A stretch of 64,000 nt of DNA from assembly GCF_000227135.1 (NCBI RefSeq), contig NC_018237.1, positions 145,548 through 209,547 of the forward strand, in the 5' to 3' direction. Numbering within the stretch: position 1 is the first letter of the stretch; every line of letters starts with the position of its first letter. Of the stretch, positions 41,637 to 52,777 are shown piece after piece. This stretch comes from Leishmania donovani. Lineage: Eukaryota; Euglenozoa; Kinetoplastea; Trypanosomatida; Trypanosomatidae. The notes below the pieces were generated by a model, which ran no database searches, was not told the DNA's origin, and worked only from the letters and a program-made list of their open reading frames with translations. Made by a program: the position numbers and the translations under genes.

Positions 41637-43406
41637 ATGTCCGCCGTGGTGCCGAAGTTTATCGATGAGCCCAGCAGCGTCGTGGCGGTTGCTGTGGACG
41701 GCCTCTGTGAGCTGAACAACCGTGTGAAGAAGATAGAGAACACCAACGTTGTCGTCTCCTGTTGCCTAGATCCGACCAAGGTCCTGCTGCTCTGTGGCGG
41801 CGGCTCCGGCCACGAACCGGCTCACTCTGGGTTCGTCGCTAAGGGCTGGCTGAGCGCGGCGGTATGCGGAAGCGTCTTCGCCTCCCCGCCCACGGCGCAC
41901 GTGAGGGCCGGCATAGAGTACCTGGCCAAGCTCCAGGGACCTGATGGTCCAGGTATCCTCGTCATCATCAAAAACTACGCTGGCGACATTCTCAACTTCG
42001 AGTACGCCGTCCGCCAAGCCCGTGCAGAGGGGATTCAAGTCGAAACGGTGCTGGCAGCCGATGATGCGGTGTTCGGCACTAAAGATGTACAGAAGCGTCG
42101 CGGTGTGGCGGGATGCTGCCTCCTCTACAAAATTCTCGGCGCTGCTGCGGAGCGTGGTTTGTCGCTGACGCAGCTGAAGGCGCTCGCTGACCGCGTCTCA
42201 CGCAACATGCGATCCATCGGTGCCTCGCTCTCGTCCTGCTCGCTGCCGGGCAACCCGGCCTCGTCTGTGATGCCCTCCGGAACGGTTGAGGTGGGGCTGG
42301 GTATCCATGGAGAGAAGGGACTCTTCCAGATCCCCTTCCAAGGCGCGGCGTCCCTCGTCCACTTCCTCATCGGGATTCTGATGGGCAAGGGAGAAGTAGG
42401 TGCTCCCGGCAAGACCACCGCCATCCACGCCGGTGTCAAGGCGCTCTTGCTGGTGAACAACCTGGGTGGGACAACGGACCTGGAGATGTCTACTCTTGCG
42501 CACCACGCCTTGCGCGAACTTGCCGCCGCGCAGCTCACTGTTGTTGGAGTGCACAGCGGACGCCACATGACATCGTTAGACATGCACGGCTTCTCGCTGA
42601 CGCTGCTCGTAGTCGAGGACGAGAGGGACCTGGAGTTTATGCTCAACACGAACGCGTTGCAGAAGCCGCTCATGAACTTCCACGCGCCGCAGTTAAGCGG
42701 TGCGACGGTTCCGGGGCCGCTCACTGCGCTGCAGCTGGCACGGCAAGAGGCGGAGGCAGCAGGGCGCGCGGCAGCCACGCCGACCGGCAGCCCCCTCTGC
42801 GCCGCCGTGCAGCGCGTCTTCGAGAAGCTCATGACGATGGAGACCTACTTCAACGGCCTGGACGCGGAGGTAGGCGACGGCGACCTCGGCAGCGGCGTGC
42901 ATCGCTCGGCAATGGCGGTGCTGGAAATGCTGCCTTACCTGCCGTGGGAGGCCGACGTGCGGCGGACCTTCACGCTCATCTCCAAAGCCGTCGCCGACGC
43001 CTTCGCCGGCACCTCTGGCCCGCTCTACGGTGCGCTGCTCATCGGCGGCGGGAACGCCGCGGCGCAGGCGCTGAAGAGCGGCGGCGCAGTTGAGGCGGTG
43101 CGCGCGGCACTTGCGCACGGAAGCCACGATGTGCAGGAGCTCAGCGGCGCGCGCCAGGGCGATCGCACGATGGTGGACGTGCTGGAGGGCATGCGCGTGT
43201 GCCCGGCCGTCGCAGCGGCGGCGACGATGCCGGAGCTGCTCAAGGCGTGCCACGAAGCGGCGCGGGCGGCCGCCGACGCGACGGCGCTGCTTCCCGCCCA
43301 GCTCGGCCGCAGTCGCTACATGGAAGGAAAGGAGGTCGGCAAGAAGGACCCGGGCGCGGAGCTCGTGGTGGCCTGGGTCGAGGCGCTTGCCTGGGAGAGC
43401 AGCTGA
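41637..43406 (+). CDS. Dihydroxyacetone (glycerone) kinase
   Basis: 589 aa, complete. Phosphorylates dihydroxyacetone with ATP to dihydroxyacetone phosphate, feeding glycolysis and glycerolipid synthesis. The N-terminal DhaK domain (about 1-340) shows the substrate loop GGGSGHEPAHSG (54-65) and GIHGEKG (222-228), whose His224 is the expected covalent substrate-binding histidine. The C-terminal DhaL domain (about 385-585) shows GDGDLGSG (413-420), with the Mg-ATP-binding aspartates, and GDRTMVD (508-514). Near the end, GRSRYMEGKEVGKKDPGA (557-574) is the family's closing motif. This two-domain, ATP-dependent layout is that of eukaryotic and Citrobacter-type enzymes, not of the PTS-dependent bacterial ones. 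The C-terminus WESS is not a classical PTS1 peroxisomal signal, so glycosomal location is not shown. It sits just downstream of the transporter array on the same strand. Confidence 0.96.
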   Translation: MSAVVPKFIDEPSSVVAVAVDGLCELNNRVKKIENTNVVVSCCLDPTKVLLLCGGGSGHEPAHSGFVAKGWLSAAVCGSVFASPPTAHVRAGIEYLAKLQGPDGPGILVIIKNYAGDILNFEYAVRQARAEGIQVETVLAADDAVFGTKDVQKRRGVAGCCLLYKILGAAAERGLSLTQLKALADRVSRNMRSIGASLSSCSLPGNPASSVMPSGTVEVGLGIHGEKGLFQIPFQGAASLVHFLIGILMGKGEVGAPGKTTAIHAGVKALLLVNNLGGTTDLEMSTLAHHALRELAAAQLTVVGVHSGRHMTSLDMHGFSLTLLVVEDERDLEFMLNTNALQKPLMNFHAPQLSGATVPGPLTALQLARQEAEAAGRAAATPTGSPLCAAVQRVFEKLMTMETYFNGLDAEVGDGDLGSGVHRSAMAVLEMLPYLPWEADVRRTFTLISKAVADAFAGTSGPLYGALLIGGGNAAAQALKSGGAVEAVRAALAHGSHDVQELSGARQGDRTMVDVLEGMRVCPAVAAAATMPELLKACHEAARAAADATALLPAQLGRSRYMEGKEVGKKDPGAELVVAWVEALAWESS

Positions 43407-45109
43407 TCGGGAAGCCTGTCAATGTATATGTACGATTCGCATGCTGTAAGTGTTATGTGACTGTTAGTCTGCCGTCATGTAGAGGTAGAGATGTCTTTGG
43501 GGATGTTTGCTCTCCTTCACATACCCTCGCTTCTGATCGGTTACGCGGAGGAGTGTATGGCACTTCTACTTGGGTATATCGCCGGCGCCACCGCGTCTCG
43601 CTCCTCCCCTCGCCTCTTGCATTCTCGTCTTCTGATTTCTTGTTTTGTGGCGTGGCGGCTGCCTCCACACCGTCTATGCTGCCTTGTCGGCCTCACAGTG
43701 GGGGTGGCGGTGGGGCGGCGAGGAGACGAGCCAAATACGCGTCCACCGCCGGCCCCCTCCCCTTCTATCTCGCGTGCATCAGCTTCGTTATTGCGTGTCT
43801 ACTCAATCTTCCTGCGCCATGCGGCCCTCTCCTGCTCCGTAGCACACAGTCGCGTTGCTCTTGTCCTGTCTCTTGGCGTTTTTGTTTTCGCCGTTGTTCA
43901 TATTGTGTGTCTGTGTACCTGTTTACATGTCGGTGGTTGATGGTTACGCTTTCAGGGCGGCCGGATCATCTCCCCGCTTCACGCACACTCCTGTCCTTTC
44001 TTCGTTCGAATATCTGCGAAACACCTTCCCCCTAAACCCTCCCCCCGTCCCCTCCCGCAGCCAATCACCACCCGCGTGCTGGCGTGTGCAACCCCCAGCA
44101 CGCGGTACAATATAAACAGAGTATAGAGAGAGAACGAAAACGCGCGCTCTCTCTTTGGGACTCTGTGTGCGTGTGTGCGTGTGCGTGTGCGTGTGCGTGT
44201 GTGCGTGTGCGTGTGTGCGTGTGTGCGTGTGTGCGTGCGTGTCCGCTTCCTAAAAGACGTGTTCCTCTTCTCGCGCGCACCCCCCCACATCCCTGCTCAG
44301 AGAGGAGGGTAGGCGGCCGCCGCAGCCTGCGCAACGCCATCGCTTCGTCTCCCTCTCCCTCTTGCTCCTTGTGTTTTGTTTACGGAGTTTTGTGTGGAGG
44401 GGTGCGTCTTTCATGTACTCGAGACTGTCCTCGTTCCTCATCGCTTGCGGGGGGAGGGTAGTGGTGGGGATGAGGTCGTCTTGGGGCCTGCGCATGCCAG
44501 AGACAGAGAGGGCGGGGTGCAGAAGACGATGAAGGGATGGCGCTTCCGCGGCACAAAAGCGAAGTGTGTGCGGACCTGCGCGGGAGCACAGGGAGAGATG
44601 GAGGGACGGAGAAAGACGGCCCCATCCACCCTTCCTCCTCTTGAGGGGTTTGGCGGGTTGCCGGCACAGCGCACCCAAAGAAGAAGGGTATGGCGCTTCC
44701 CGTGCGCCAGTAGATGTGTTCATTGGTTGTGGGTGCCTCCCACGTCCCCAGCCCGCTCCTCTGCAGTCGGACGTGGCGCGCGTCACCCCACCCCCTGCTG
44801 TTATCATTGGGTTCGTCGGAAGAAAAAACGAATGGCACAAAAAGAGAAAAGAGAAGAGCGCGAAGGATGCCTTCTGTGGCGTCACGCCTCTCAAGGGAAG
44901 AGGCGTCGCACGTTGCACTGCAGTCCGGGTCAGCACTCGCCCTATTCTCCAAAGGCTCACGCTCCGATGTTTCTTCCGTTCCCTGTTGTGTCGCCCGGAC
45001 ACCTGTGTTGTGAGCTGCCACTTGAACATGCGTTCTTCCGGTGATAGGGGTTCGCGGAAAAGGGAAGCACACCGCAGGGGCTTCCCTCCCCCCTCCCCTC
45101 CCTGCCTCA
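43407..45109. other. Spacer downstream of the kinase
   Basis: No accepted gene. A GTGTGC-type repeat fills 44161-44241. Two long overlapping frames (44250-45230 on the minus strand, 44376-45044 on the plus strand) are mirror images without family features. Confidence 0.5.
44161..44241. repeat. GT/GC-rich short tandem repeat
   Basis: About 80 bases of alternating GTGTGC and GTGTGTGC units between the kinase and the next gene. Confidence 0.85.
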
Positions 45110-45167
45110 TCTCTCTCTTTCTCTGGCTGCGTGCCCTCCTTCTGTCTTCTGTTTTCCTCTCATCCAG
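45110..45167 (+). promoter_or_regulatory. Candidate spliced-leader acceptor of the Ubl-domain gene
   Basis: A long T/C tract (tctgttttcctctcatccag at its end) terminates in CAG at 45165-45167, 214 bases before the ATG; AG at 45308 is an alternative. Confidence 0.4.
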
Positions 45168-45380
45168 CGTGTCCCACTGGACAATGTGTGGCACGCGCAC
45201 ACCCGCGCAAGCACGGAGAGCGGCGCACACTCAGCACCAAGAATTAGAGAAGAGACTTGACACACACTAAACGAAACGTCTGTGCATAGAGTCCTTTGCT
45301 TTCGCGCAGCCTTCACAATTTCAGCAGCAGCGGCACTGTTTTGTCTCTGTGTGTGTGAATGTGTCTGACGGGGTGTTGTC

Positions 45381-47493
45381 ATGCGTCGTGTCTGCACTCC
45401 ACCTCACGGTCTCGGCGAGGGTATTCAGGAACCGGTACCCCACAAGAAAGCGAATAGAAACGCCGTTGTTCCCCTCGATGTAGTGACATCGCCGCCACCG
45501 GCGCAGGCAGAAGGTCAAGAGCACTCATCACCGTCGTCAGTGATGCTCTCCTGCAGCAGCAACGACGCAGAGTTGTTCTGTTTTCCTCACCTCAATGGAG
45601 ATGCAGCCCCCACATCGCCACCATCGCAACCGCCCTTGACGCAGGAGCGACTCCTGGCGCTGCAGCAATCTGCGTCGGACCGCAATCTCGTAGCATTGGC
45701 ACCTGCGACTACGACGGCACTGAGCACCAGCGAACGACGTACGGGCACTACGGTGTTGGGTGCCACTCATCTCGGTGGCGACACCGATCAGGTCATCAGG
45801 CAGCGCCAGGAGCGGGTGATGTCGTGGTTAGCCGGTTCGTCTACAGCCCCTAACCCCCCGCTAGACAATGCGGACGATGGCGCCATCGACGCAGCACTTC
45901 GCGGCTCGGGAGTACCTGACGGGTCACACACACCTCCCCGGCTAGTGGCCGCATCCGTTCTCGCTCCTGATGTCGCCTCTGCGGAGCCCCTCTTGCCCTC
46001 TTATGCAGGCTCTGCCGGCGTGGTCCTCCGCTCTCCGACTTGCATCGAGCGATCCTCGCATTCGGCTGTGGTGCCGGTGTGGTGCGCGCACGACACCCGA
46101 GCGCAGGCATGCTACTCTGCCGCCGAGAGAGTCGAGGAGGGCGACGACAAGACATCATCAGCTGCACGGAGCGCGCCTCTGCGACAGACAAGGTTGCTGG
46201 AGAGCAGCCGCAGTTGCAGCGGCGCGTGCTGCACGCCCCCTCGCTCGTCACCACACCCGTGGAGTCCGTCGGCGCTACACACGTGCGACGCACAGGGGGC
46301 ACCGGTAACTGCGTCAGACTGGCCGACAGTTTCCATCGCTCGAGACTCGCCGAGGCATACACCAACGCCTCTGGCCTCGGTGCTGTTGCCTTTCCCGACT
46401 TCTCCGACACCGCGGCGGCTGTCCGTTGTATGCGAATCGACGAAGGACTGCTTCGCCCCATCCCCAGCTCTGTCAGGGGCCTTACGCGATGCAAGGAATC
46501 GAGTAGCACGGCGGGAGCCGCCGCTGGCTCTCTCCGTCCAGGAAGCTGTCACGGCCGCCTCCGCACCGCGCGCCACCAGCAGTCACGGCGACGGTGAAGA
46601 CCCTACCGCTCTGCGGGTGTGCGCGCTCTCCGGCCGCACGCTGCGGGTAACGGCAGACCGGCGGTCGAGCGTGGCCGTGCTGGCGCAGCGCGTGGTTCAG
46701 TACCTGAAATTGCGAGGAGCACAGGTGCAGCTGAAGTACGCCCAGACTGGCCTTGTATTCGACGCGGGGACATCGGACATCAGCGGTGTCGAGACCTGCG
46801 ACGGCGAACATGCGACTCTGTGACCTCCCGGAGTTTCAATCTTCCGACGTGCTTATTGTGCTCCTCCGGGCACAGCGGGGCGAGCCATCACCGTTGGCGC
46901 TCTTACCGCCTCGACTGTCGGCGGCCGGGTGGCTAGCGGGCCGTTCCCCTTCTCCTAGGCCCTCGTCGGCGCCGTTTCCAGTGCGCCTGTCTCGCCGTCA
47001 TGCCACCGCAGCGAAACGCGCACGCCAAGGCGCGCTGGCGCCGTCGCTGCCGGCCCTCACCATCGCAGAGTCACCGCCCCCTCTGGTCAGTGGGCATAGA
47101 GCTCGTGGTCTATGTGGCGCTGCTTCTGTGCCGCCGCTGAAGCCTGAGCCGGCGTCTCTGGTCGAAGCAGCTCTGGCACCCGCTGTGCCCGGCTCATCAC
47201 ACCCTCGCGCGGTGGTGCATCTTCCGTCTTACACCCGAGAGAGGGGAAGCACAGGCGCCATGACACCGGGATGTGCTAGTTGATGGCACAGCCGATGTCC
47301 GTCGTGTCGCAGGCGCTGACAACCGCGCCTGCTGGGCGCGGGGTTGTGGTCTGTCAGCCAGGCGGCCGCGCAGCCTGCTGTTAGCACGTTTGCGGCGAAC
47401 GACCCGGTGTGCGAGAAGGTGGGGCGCACGTCCGCTAGTTCCTATGACTGCTTCCTCCCCCTCTTGGACAGATCACGAGCACGCCGCATGTAG
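45381..47493 (+). pseudogene. Ubiquitin-like-domain protein gene, apparently frameshifted
   Basis: The first open frame runs 45381-46823 (480 codons, first ATG after the acceptor) and is mostly low-complexity Ser/Pro/Ala sequence. Its last 70 codons resemble the first two thirds of a ubiquitin fold (LRVCALSGRTLRVTADRRSS onward). The remaining part of that fold (DLPEFQSSDVLIVLLRAQRG) continues in another frame that starts before 46823 and runs to 47283, so a frameshift at about 46810-46823 splits the domain. Between about 46165 and 46430 a different frame has the higher third-position GC typical of Leishmania coding DNA, suggesting two compensating indels. A final coding-like stretch (STFAANDPVCEKVGRTSASS) ends at a TAG at 47491. 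Either a decaying gene or an intact one spoiled by sequencing errors. Function unknown beyond the domain. Confidence 0.55.
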
Positions 47494-48330
47494 CGCAGCA
47501 GCATTCGCCGAAGTCGGAAATGTGGCTGTGCGGCACCGCCGTTTTCTTTGTTCTTGTTGCGGTTTGGGGGAGCAGAGGCGTCCGTGAACGTCACGATGCG
47601 TTCCTGCCTTGCCCGTTGTCTTCTTTTTTTTTGAAAGAGGGGGCTACTTGTTGTGGCTACTGCTGCTTTTCTGTCCCGCTTGCCTCTCCACTCTCTGTTC
47701 TTCTTTCTTGTCTTTTTTTTTGCCGGGGATGAGGAGTTGGGGTGGCTGGCAGGGAAAGGGACGTTGTTTCGCCGACTCTCACTTCTGGAGCGCTCGAGGT
47801 GTACCGTGGAGAAGGTGTCGCACAAGCCCCTCCCCACCCGTCTCTCTCTCCGTCTGTGGATGCGTGTGTGTGTGTGTGTGTGTTCCTCCCGATGCGTTTT
47901 CATAAGGGCACCACAGCGGCGTTCTCGCAGACGCTGAAGACGTCGGCACATGTATGAGACGGGCTACTGACGAAACAGAACCCAGAGGCGGTGTAAGCCC
48001 TGCTCACGTCGAGGCGCGTAGTGGGAGACCTGCCCACGCCCCAGCGCAATAAGCGGGATTGCCTGTGTTGTCCTTCCTCTTCCGCCGATTCGCCCCTTCC
48101 CTCCCAACTCTTTATCTCATCCTTCCTGTCCTCTGACCCTTCTCGAGCTCCAACGTTGACAGCTGCGAGTGATACAACGCGTATCGCAGAATACCGCCCC
48201 TGCCTGCCTCTGGTCCTTGTCGCGCCGCACATCGACTAACAGGCAGTCTCTGTATCACCGACGCACGACTCACCTGCGCGCCATCGCATCCATACACACG
48301 GACGACTCATCTATAATCGTGTCAGTCTGC
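47494..48330. other. Spacer before the first RING gene
   Basis: T-rich runs (47619-47634, 47714-47724) and a GT run at 47864-47882; no gene recognised. A minus-strand frame at 47442-47951 is Lys/Arg-rich low complexity. Confidence 0.5.
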
Positions 48331-48381
48331 GCTTTACTTTATGTTTTCTTGTTTCTTTTCGTTGTTGTCGTTTGGGCGCAG
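48331..48381 (+). promoter_or_regulatory. Candidate spliced-leader acceptor of RING gene 1
   Basis: A T-rich pyrimidine tract (tttcttgtttcttttcgttg) is followed by CAG at 48379-48381. The first in-frame ATG after it is 48516, which decides the start. Confidence 0.5.
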
Positions 48382-48515
48382 GCAACCACTCGTGGCGCAG
48401 CTGCGCATCTGATCCGCTCGCGCGGGTTGGCGACTTATCGTCTTTGCCCAACCCACTCATATCTCAGCGCACCGAACTCGCCAAGGGAAACGAACCACTC
48501 GCGCATAGAACCGGA

Positions 48516-49001
48516 ATGCCGTGTCCACCTGGAAGTGGTCTGGCTGTTGCGCTGGCAATCAGCTTCGGCACCATCGTCTTCCTCGGCGGCAGCTTCCTGT
48601 ACGAGTGGTACACGCAGCGCAGCGAGGGGGGGCAAGCGAAGGAGGCTGAGACGGGCTACTACCGCCTGCCACCGCCCAAAGACTGCGCCGCGGCGTGTGC
48701 GAACGCGATCGAGGAGGATCTGCTGGAGCAACGCCTGGAGTTTGGGGGCGGTCTCAGGCGGCAGGATGAGTACAGCAGCGGTCGCCGCAGTCGCCGTGGG
48801 ATGTGCGTGTGCTGCTTTGAGCGGCGGCAGCGGTTCATGTTTGTGCTGTGCCGCCACATCTGCCTCTGCGAGCCCTGTCTCATGCAGGCTGCCCGCACCT
48901 ACGAGGAAACGGTGTTGTTCGGAGCGTTTGATGGCCCGGTGAAGATGCCGTGCCTTGTGTGTCGCAAGGTCAGCTACATTGTGAAGATATTTGCATCATA
49001 G
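48516..49001 (+). CDS. Membrane-anchored RING-finger protein 1 (putative E3 ubiquitin ligase)
   Basis: 161 aa. One hydrophobic segment (about residues 8-28) is followed by a short charged region with GYYRLPP (47-53) and a C-terminal RING. Metal ligands are C97-x2-C100-x11-C112-x-H114-x3-C118-x2-C121-x24-C146-x2-C149, the cIAP/MULAN type of C3HC4 finger but with a 24-residue loop before the last pair. RING proteins of this type recruit E2 enzymes for ubiquitin transfer. The single N-terminal span suggests anchoring to a membrane, with the finger facing the cytosol. The frame is open upstream only through non-ATG codons, so the ATG at 48516 was used. A paralogue with identical finger spacing lies 3.2 kb downstream. 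Function inferred from domain only; membrane not identified. Confidence 0.85.
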   Translation: MPCPPGSGLAVALAISFGTIVFLGGSFLYEWYTQRSEGGQAKEAETGYYRLPPPKDCAAACANAIEEDLLEQRLEFGGGLRRQDEYSSGRRSRRGMCVCCFERRQRFMFVLCRHICLCEPCLMQAARTYEETVLFGAFDGPVKMPCLVCRKVSYIVKIFAS

Positions 49002-52000
49002 AAGGGCATCCCAATGCAAGTGTGCGTCTTCGTACGTGGGTGAGTTGGGAGGTACAGATGCAGGGTGCGGCGTGTCGGCGGTGGGGGTAGGGTGGGGAGC
49101 GTATTCTGTAGTGTGTGTTGCCAGTGCTCATGCATCACTACACCGGACGCGAACGCACCCGTCAATCCTCCTCCTCCTCCTCCTCCTCTCTCTTATCCGT
49201 GCCACTGTTTTCCATGATCCTCTTTTTTTTGTTGCTTCAAATGATCTGCTCACTCTCGCGCTTCTTTCCCTCTCTCTCTCTGTGTGCACGTGCGTCCTGT
49301 GGATCGACCCATGTGTCACCGCACATGCGACTACACGATGCGTTCATGTCGGCCATGATCGGCTCACGCAGCGCGAGCCCTCTTTATCTCTTCGCAGGCG
49401 AGCGTGCGTGCGTCTCTTTATCGGGTGTGAGTGTTCTCCTCGCGCGCGCGTATGCTGCCTCGGCCTGCCGTTCGACCCCGCGCACAGCGACGGACGGACG
49501 GGATAGAAGGAAAGGGAGAGGGAGGGAAGGGCCGAACGGCTAGCGTGAAGATGCGATACTGTTCGCCGGCGGCTCGTCATTTTGTTGTTCTTTTTCTTTG
49601 CACCCGAACCAAGAGGGGAACGCCTTTGCCGGGAGGGAGACGGTGGGTGCGAGACGCCCAGGATGCCGTCTGGGAGGCTCGGTGTGATCTCACTCCTCGC
49701 ACGCCTCTCGGCCTTTTTTTTGTTGTTTTGCAGTTGCTGTTCACTTTCTCATGCACGCGCACATGTAGATCGGCTGCCAATGTTGTAGCGACTACTGCTG
49801 CCACATGGAATGCATGGCACGGGCCAGCCCACCAAACCCATACGGACACACCGCAGTGAGTTGTCAGAGCATCACTGCAGTCGAAAATTTGTGCAGCCTC
49901 GTGCAGTGCGAGCTCTCCGGTCTGCAGCCGCGCGAAGGGCCGTGCACCTCCTCTTGCTCTTTCTCTCTTCAAAAAAAAAGCAGACCTTCGTCTCATTAAA
50001 CGTCTTGCCGCCTCCTTTCGGGGCTCATGGCCGCGCCCCTCTCCTATATATCACCTCAACAGGCTTGACAAGGGGAGGGAGCACGCGACACATCGGGTGG
50101 GGCGCCGCACAGAGGTCCATCCTTCACAACGTCGGAACTGAGAAGACGTGTGGCTGCTTCAACGTTTTTTGCTCTCTTTGTTGTTTGTTTCGGTTGGCGC
50201 TGTCTTGCAGGCTTCCGGGCCGAGCGCTACGGGCCCTCCTCGTTGCGGTGCGGGGGTCACACATGCATCAGTGGTTCGCAGGTTTCTCCTTTTCGTCATT
50301 GGCTACACACATTCGCTGTCCCGTCCTGTCCCTGTGTGTGTATGTATCTGCCCACCGTGTTGGACGCAGACTCAGAGAGACACACGCACAGGCTGTACTG
50401 AATCTGGTGACGAAGAGAAGGATCACGTTCGGTCGGTGGAGGCGCCGCAGCTCGCAAGGCTTTCTTGACGGGTGCTGCTGCGTTGCTGATGTTTGGAGTA
50501 GTTTGTCTCCGGCGGCGACAGCCCGCGTGCCGCCATGAGCAGAACCTAACGACGGCCCGTCGTCGTCTTGCACGTCCGGTGAGAAAAAGTGAGAATAAAG
50601 ATGACGAGGCCGCCGCGAAAAAAAGAGGAGCAGTGGTATTGGAACCGACCGCCTCCCCCCCCCCCATCCTCCACGCGGCGTCCTCGTAATCGATGAGGAA
50701 GAGCTCATAAACGCGGGCAGCGACGTGTTGGCTATGAAGTGCACCGCGATTGGCGGGGCGATGCGTGTACTGCTATGAGCGTACCCCCAAACTCATGCTT
50801 TTCGAATGACTGCATCTGTGCCTGTACAATGCAGGCCGGACTTACATCGGATTGTGTGCCCTACGTGGGCACGAGGTTGCGCAGTAAGTTTGCCGGACCG
50901 ATGCGGTTGTCGCGTCCGCTGTGCAGCGAGGTCGGCGCAGTCGGCAAAACAGCCCGCGCCCAAGCGCAGCTGCTGCCGTCGGTGGCGGATGTGCCGTCCT
51001 TCCTTTATTACTCCATTTTGTGTTTCCCGTGGCGGTTTTTGTACGTCTCATCATTGGACGCTGTCTCAATCATGCACACACACGGCCATTTCTCCGCTCT
51101 TCACCTCTGTCTCGCAACCTCCATCAGCTCGCTGCGCACACACGCAGTGGGGAAAAGCCTCGCTTAAGGCTTCTGCCCTGCTGTCTCCCTCGGACTTGCA
51201 TTGTGCCGGTCTCCTGCTGTCGTTGGTGTTGTCGCCATCCCTTCGCTCGCACATTTTTGTTGTGGTGTGGCGTGCACACTTCTTCTGCGTATTGGCGTGT
51301 GTGCGTGTGTTTGTGCGTTTGTTGCCGGCGCAGCAACTGCTGCTGCTGCTGCATCTCCTCCCTCCTTCCTTTGACCCCCTCCCCGTTATACGCTCGCCAA
51401 CTCGTATCCCTGTGCTCACCAGAAAGGACGTTAGTCGTGGCTGTTGATTTCATCGTCATGGTCAGTGCCTTTCTTCTCTCTTTCTTCCGCTTGCCTTCGA
51501 CCTCTCTCTCTCTCTGCCCTCCACCTCTCCTCCTGTCACCGGTGTTTGCCGTCCGCACACGCTCGTGCAACCAGCACACCGAGCCAATCACGACAGACAT
51601 CACGCACACACAAACAGGCAGAGAGATGGCAGGGGGAGGGGGAGAGCGTGCATCGAGTCTCACCGTGCGAAGCGTTACGCGTCGGCGGTGCCTCCTCTCT
51701 CGTGCCTCGCTGTTGTTGGCGGTTGTGTTCTGTGCCCCCTGTCGCGACGGGGAAGAGGGGGGAAAGAGAAGAAGCCGTGCGAAGTAGATTGGCGATCGGT
51801 GCGGCGTCTGCTTCACTGCGACGGTGGACGATGAGCTTGCGTCCTGGCCCTCTCGTGTTTGTGCACTCGAACTTGAACGCCACCAACGCCACGCCACGGG
51901 TGCGCGTTGACGGACTTGAAAAGCGCGACTTCACCCTCCATGTCTCCCATGTATTCTGATTTTGGTACTCTCTCTCTCCTTCGATGCGGCGCGGCGGAAG

Positions 52001-52165
52001 TGTTTACTGCATGCACACACACACACACACAGTGACTTTTTCGCTATTCTCGAGTACCCAAACGCGATCTGTCCATCACGCCCAACCCACCTGCTGACCC
52101 ACATAATACCGCCGCTCCGGCTCTGGGCCTGTTGTCTCTATTTCGGCCAACTATCACAACCGCCT
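49002..52165. other. Spacer between the two RING genes
   Basis: About 3.2 kb. The large frames (for example 50739-51167 and 50921-51787, plus strand) have no recognisable domain and skewed composition. A CA run at 52013-52032 and AGs at 52031 and 52053 lie before the next gene. Confidence 0.5.
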
Positions 52166-52777
52166 ATGCAGCGACTGCGAGAGGACAGCAGCGATCACCG
52201 CCGGCGGAGGCATGTCAACAACGCTGAAAATGAAGACCCGCGCAGAAAGCGAGGCAGTGATAGAAGCATAGGCGCTGCTATGGCCTTGGCCTTCAGTGCC
52301 GGCGCCTTGGTGTTCGCAGGCGCTAGTGCACTCTACTCTTGGTACGCCCAAGAAAAGGCCCAGCGTGACCAGGGCTACTACTGCCTCCCACCGCGAGACG
52401 GCGACATCGCAGTCGAAACGGGAGCGGCAGTGGCGTTCAAGTCGTCTTTCCTTGCTGCCTCTGCCGCCGCTGACGGGGCGAGGGAAACAGCGGCAAAGGA
52501 TGCGCCGTCGCACAGCCCAGACGCACTCTCTGAGGGATGCGGTGTGGCACTCTCCGGCGAGGCGGACGGCGGTCACCCATGTGTCTGCTGCCTCGAGCGC
52601 CACCAGTCCTTCATGTTTGTGCAATGCCGCCACATCTGCCTCTGTGAACCGTGTCTTATCCAGCTTGGCCGGGCCTACGAGGACAACAAGCTGCGTGCCC
52701 ACTTCGACGGGCCAGTGCGGATGCCGTGCCCTGTTTGTCGGACCGTCGGTTACATTGTGAAGACATATGCTTCGTAG
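52166..52777 (+). CDS. Membrane-anchored RING-finger protein 2 (putative E3 ubiquitin ligase)
   Basis: 203 aa, tandem paralogue of the protein at 48516. A basic N-terminal region (residues 1-33, rich in Arg) precedes one hydrophobic segment (about 36-57), then the shared GYYCLPP motif (70-76), an Ala-rich linker and a C-terminal RING. Ligands are C139-x2-C142-x11-C154-x-H156-x3-C160-x2-C163-x24-C188-x2-C191, exactly the spacing of the first copy. Both end in a very similar tail (YIVKTYAS here, YIVKIFAS there). The linker and N-terminus are not conserved between copies, so constraint lies on the membrane span and finger. The frame opens upstream to 51962, but that part includes a CA-repeat translation, so the ATG at 52166 was chosen. 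Role as a ubiquitin ligase is inference from the domain. Confidence 0.85.
   Translation: MQRLREDSSDHRRRRHVNNAENEDPRRKRGSDRSIGAAMALAFSAGALVFAGASALYSWYAQEKAQRDQGYYCLPPRDGDIAVETGAAVAFKSSFLAASAAADGARETAAKDAPSHSPDALSEGCGVALSGEADGGHPCVCCLERHQSFMFVQCRHICLCEPCLIQLGRAYEDNKLRAHFDGPVRMPCPVCRTVGYIVKTYAS

Noticed and set aside
44250..45230. 326-codon minus-strand frame downstream of the kinase
   Set aside because: Mirrored by an equally open plus-strand frame; no family features and wrong direction for this unit.
47442..47951. 169-codon minus-strand Lys/Arg-rich frame
   Set aside because: Composition of T-rich plus-strand spacer read backwards.
50739..51167. 142-codon plus-strand frame between the RING genes
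   Set aside because: No recognisable domain and mixed composition; not enough to call a gene.
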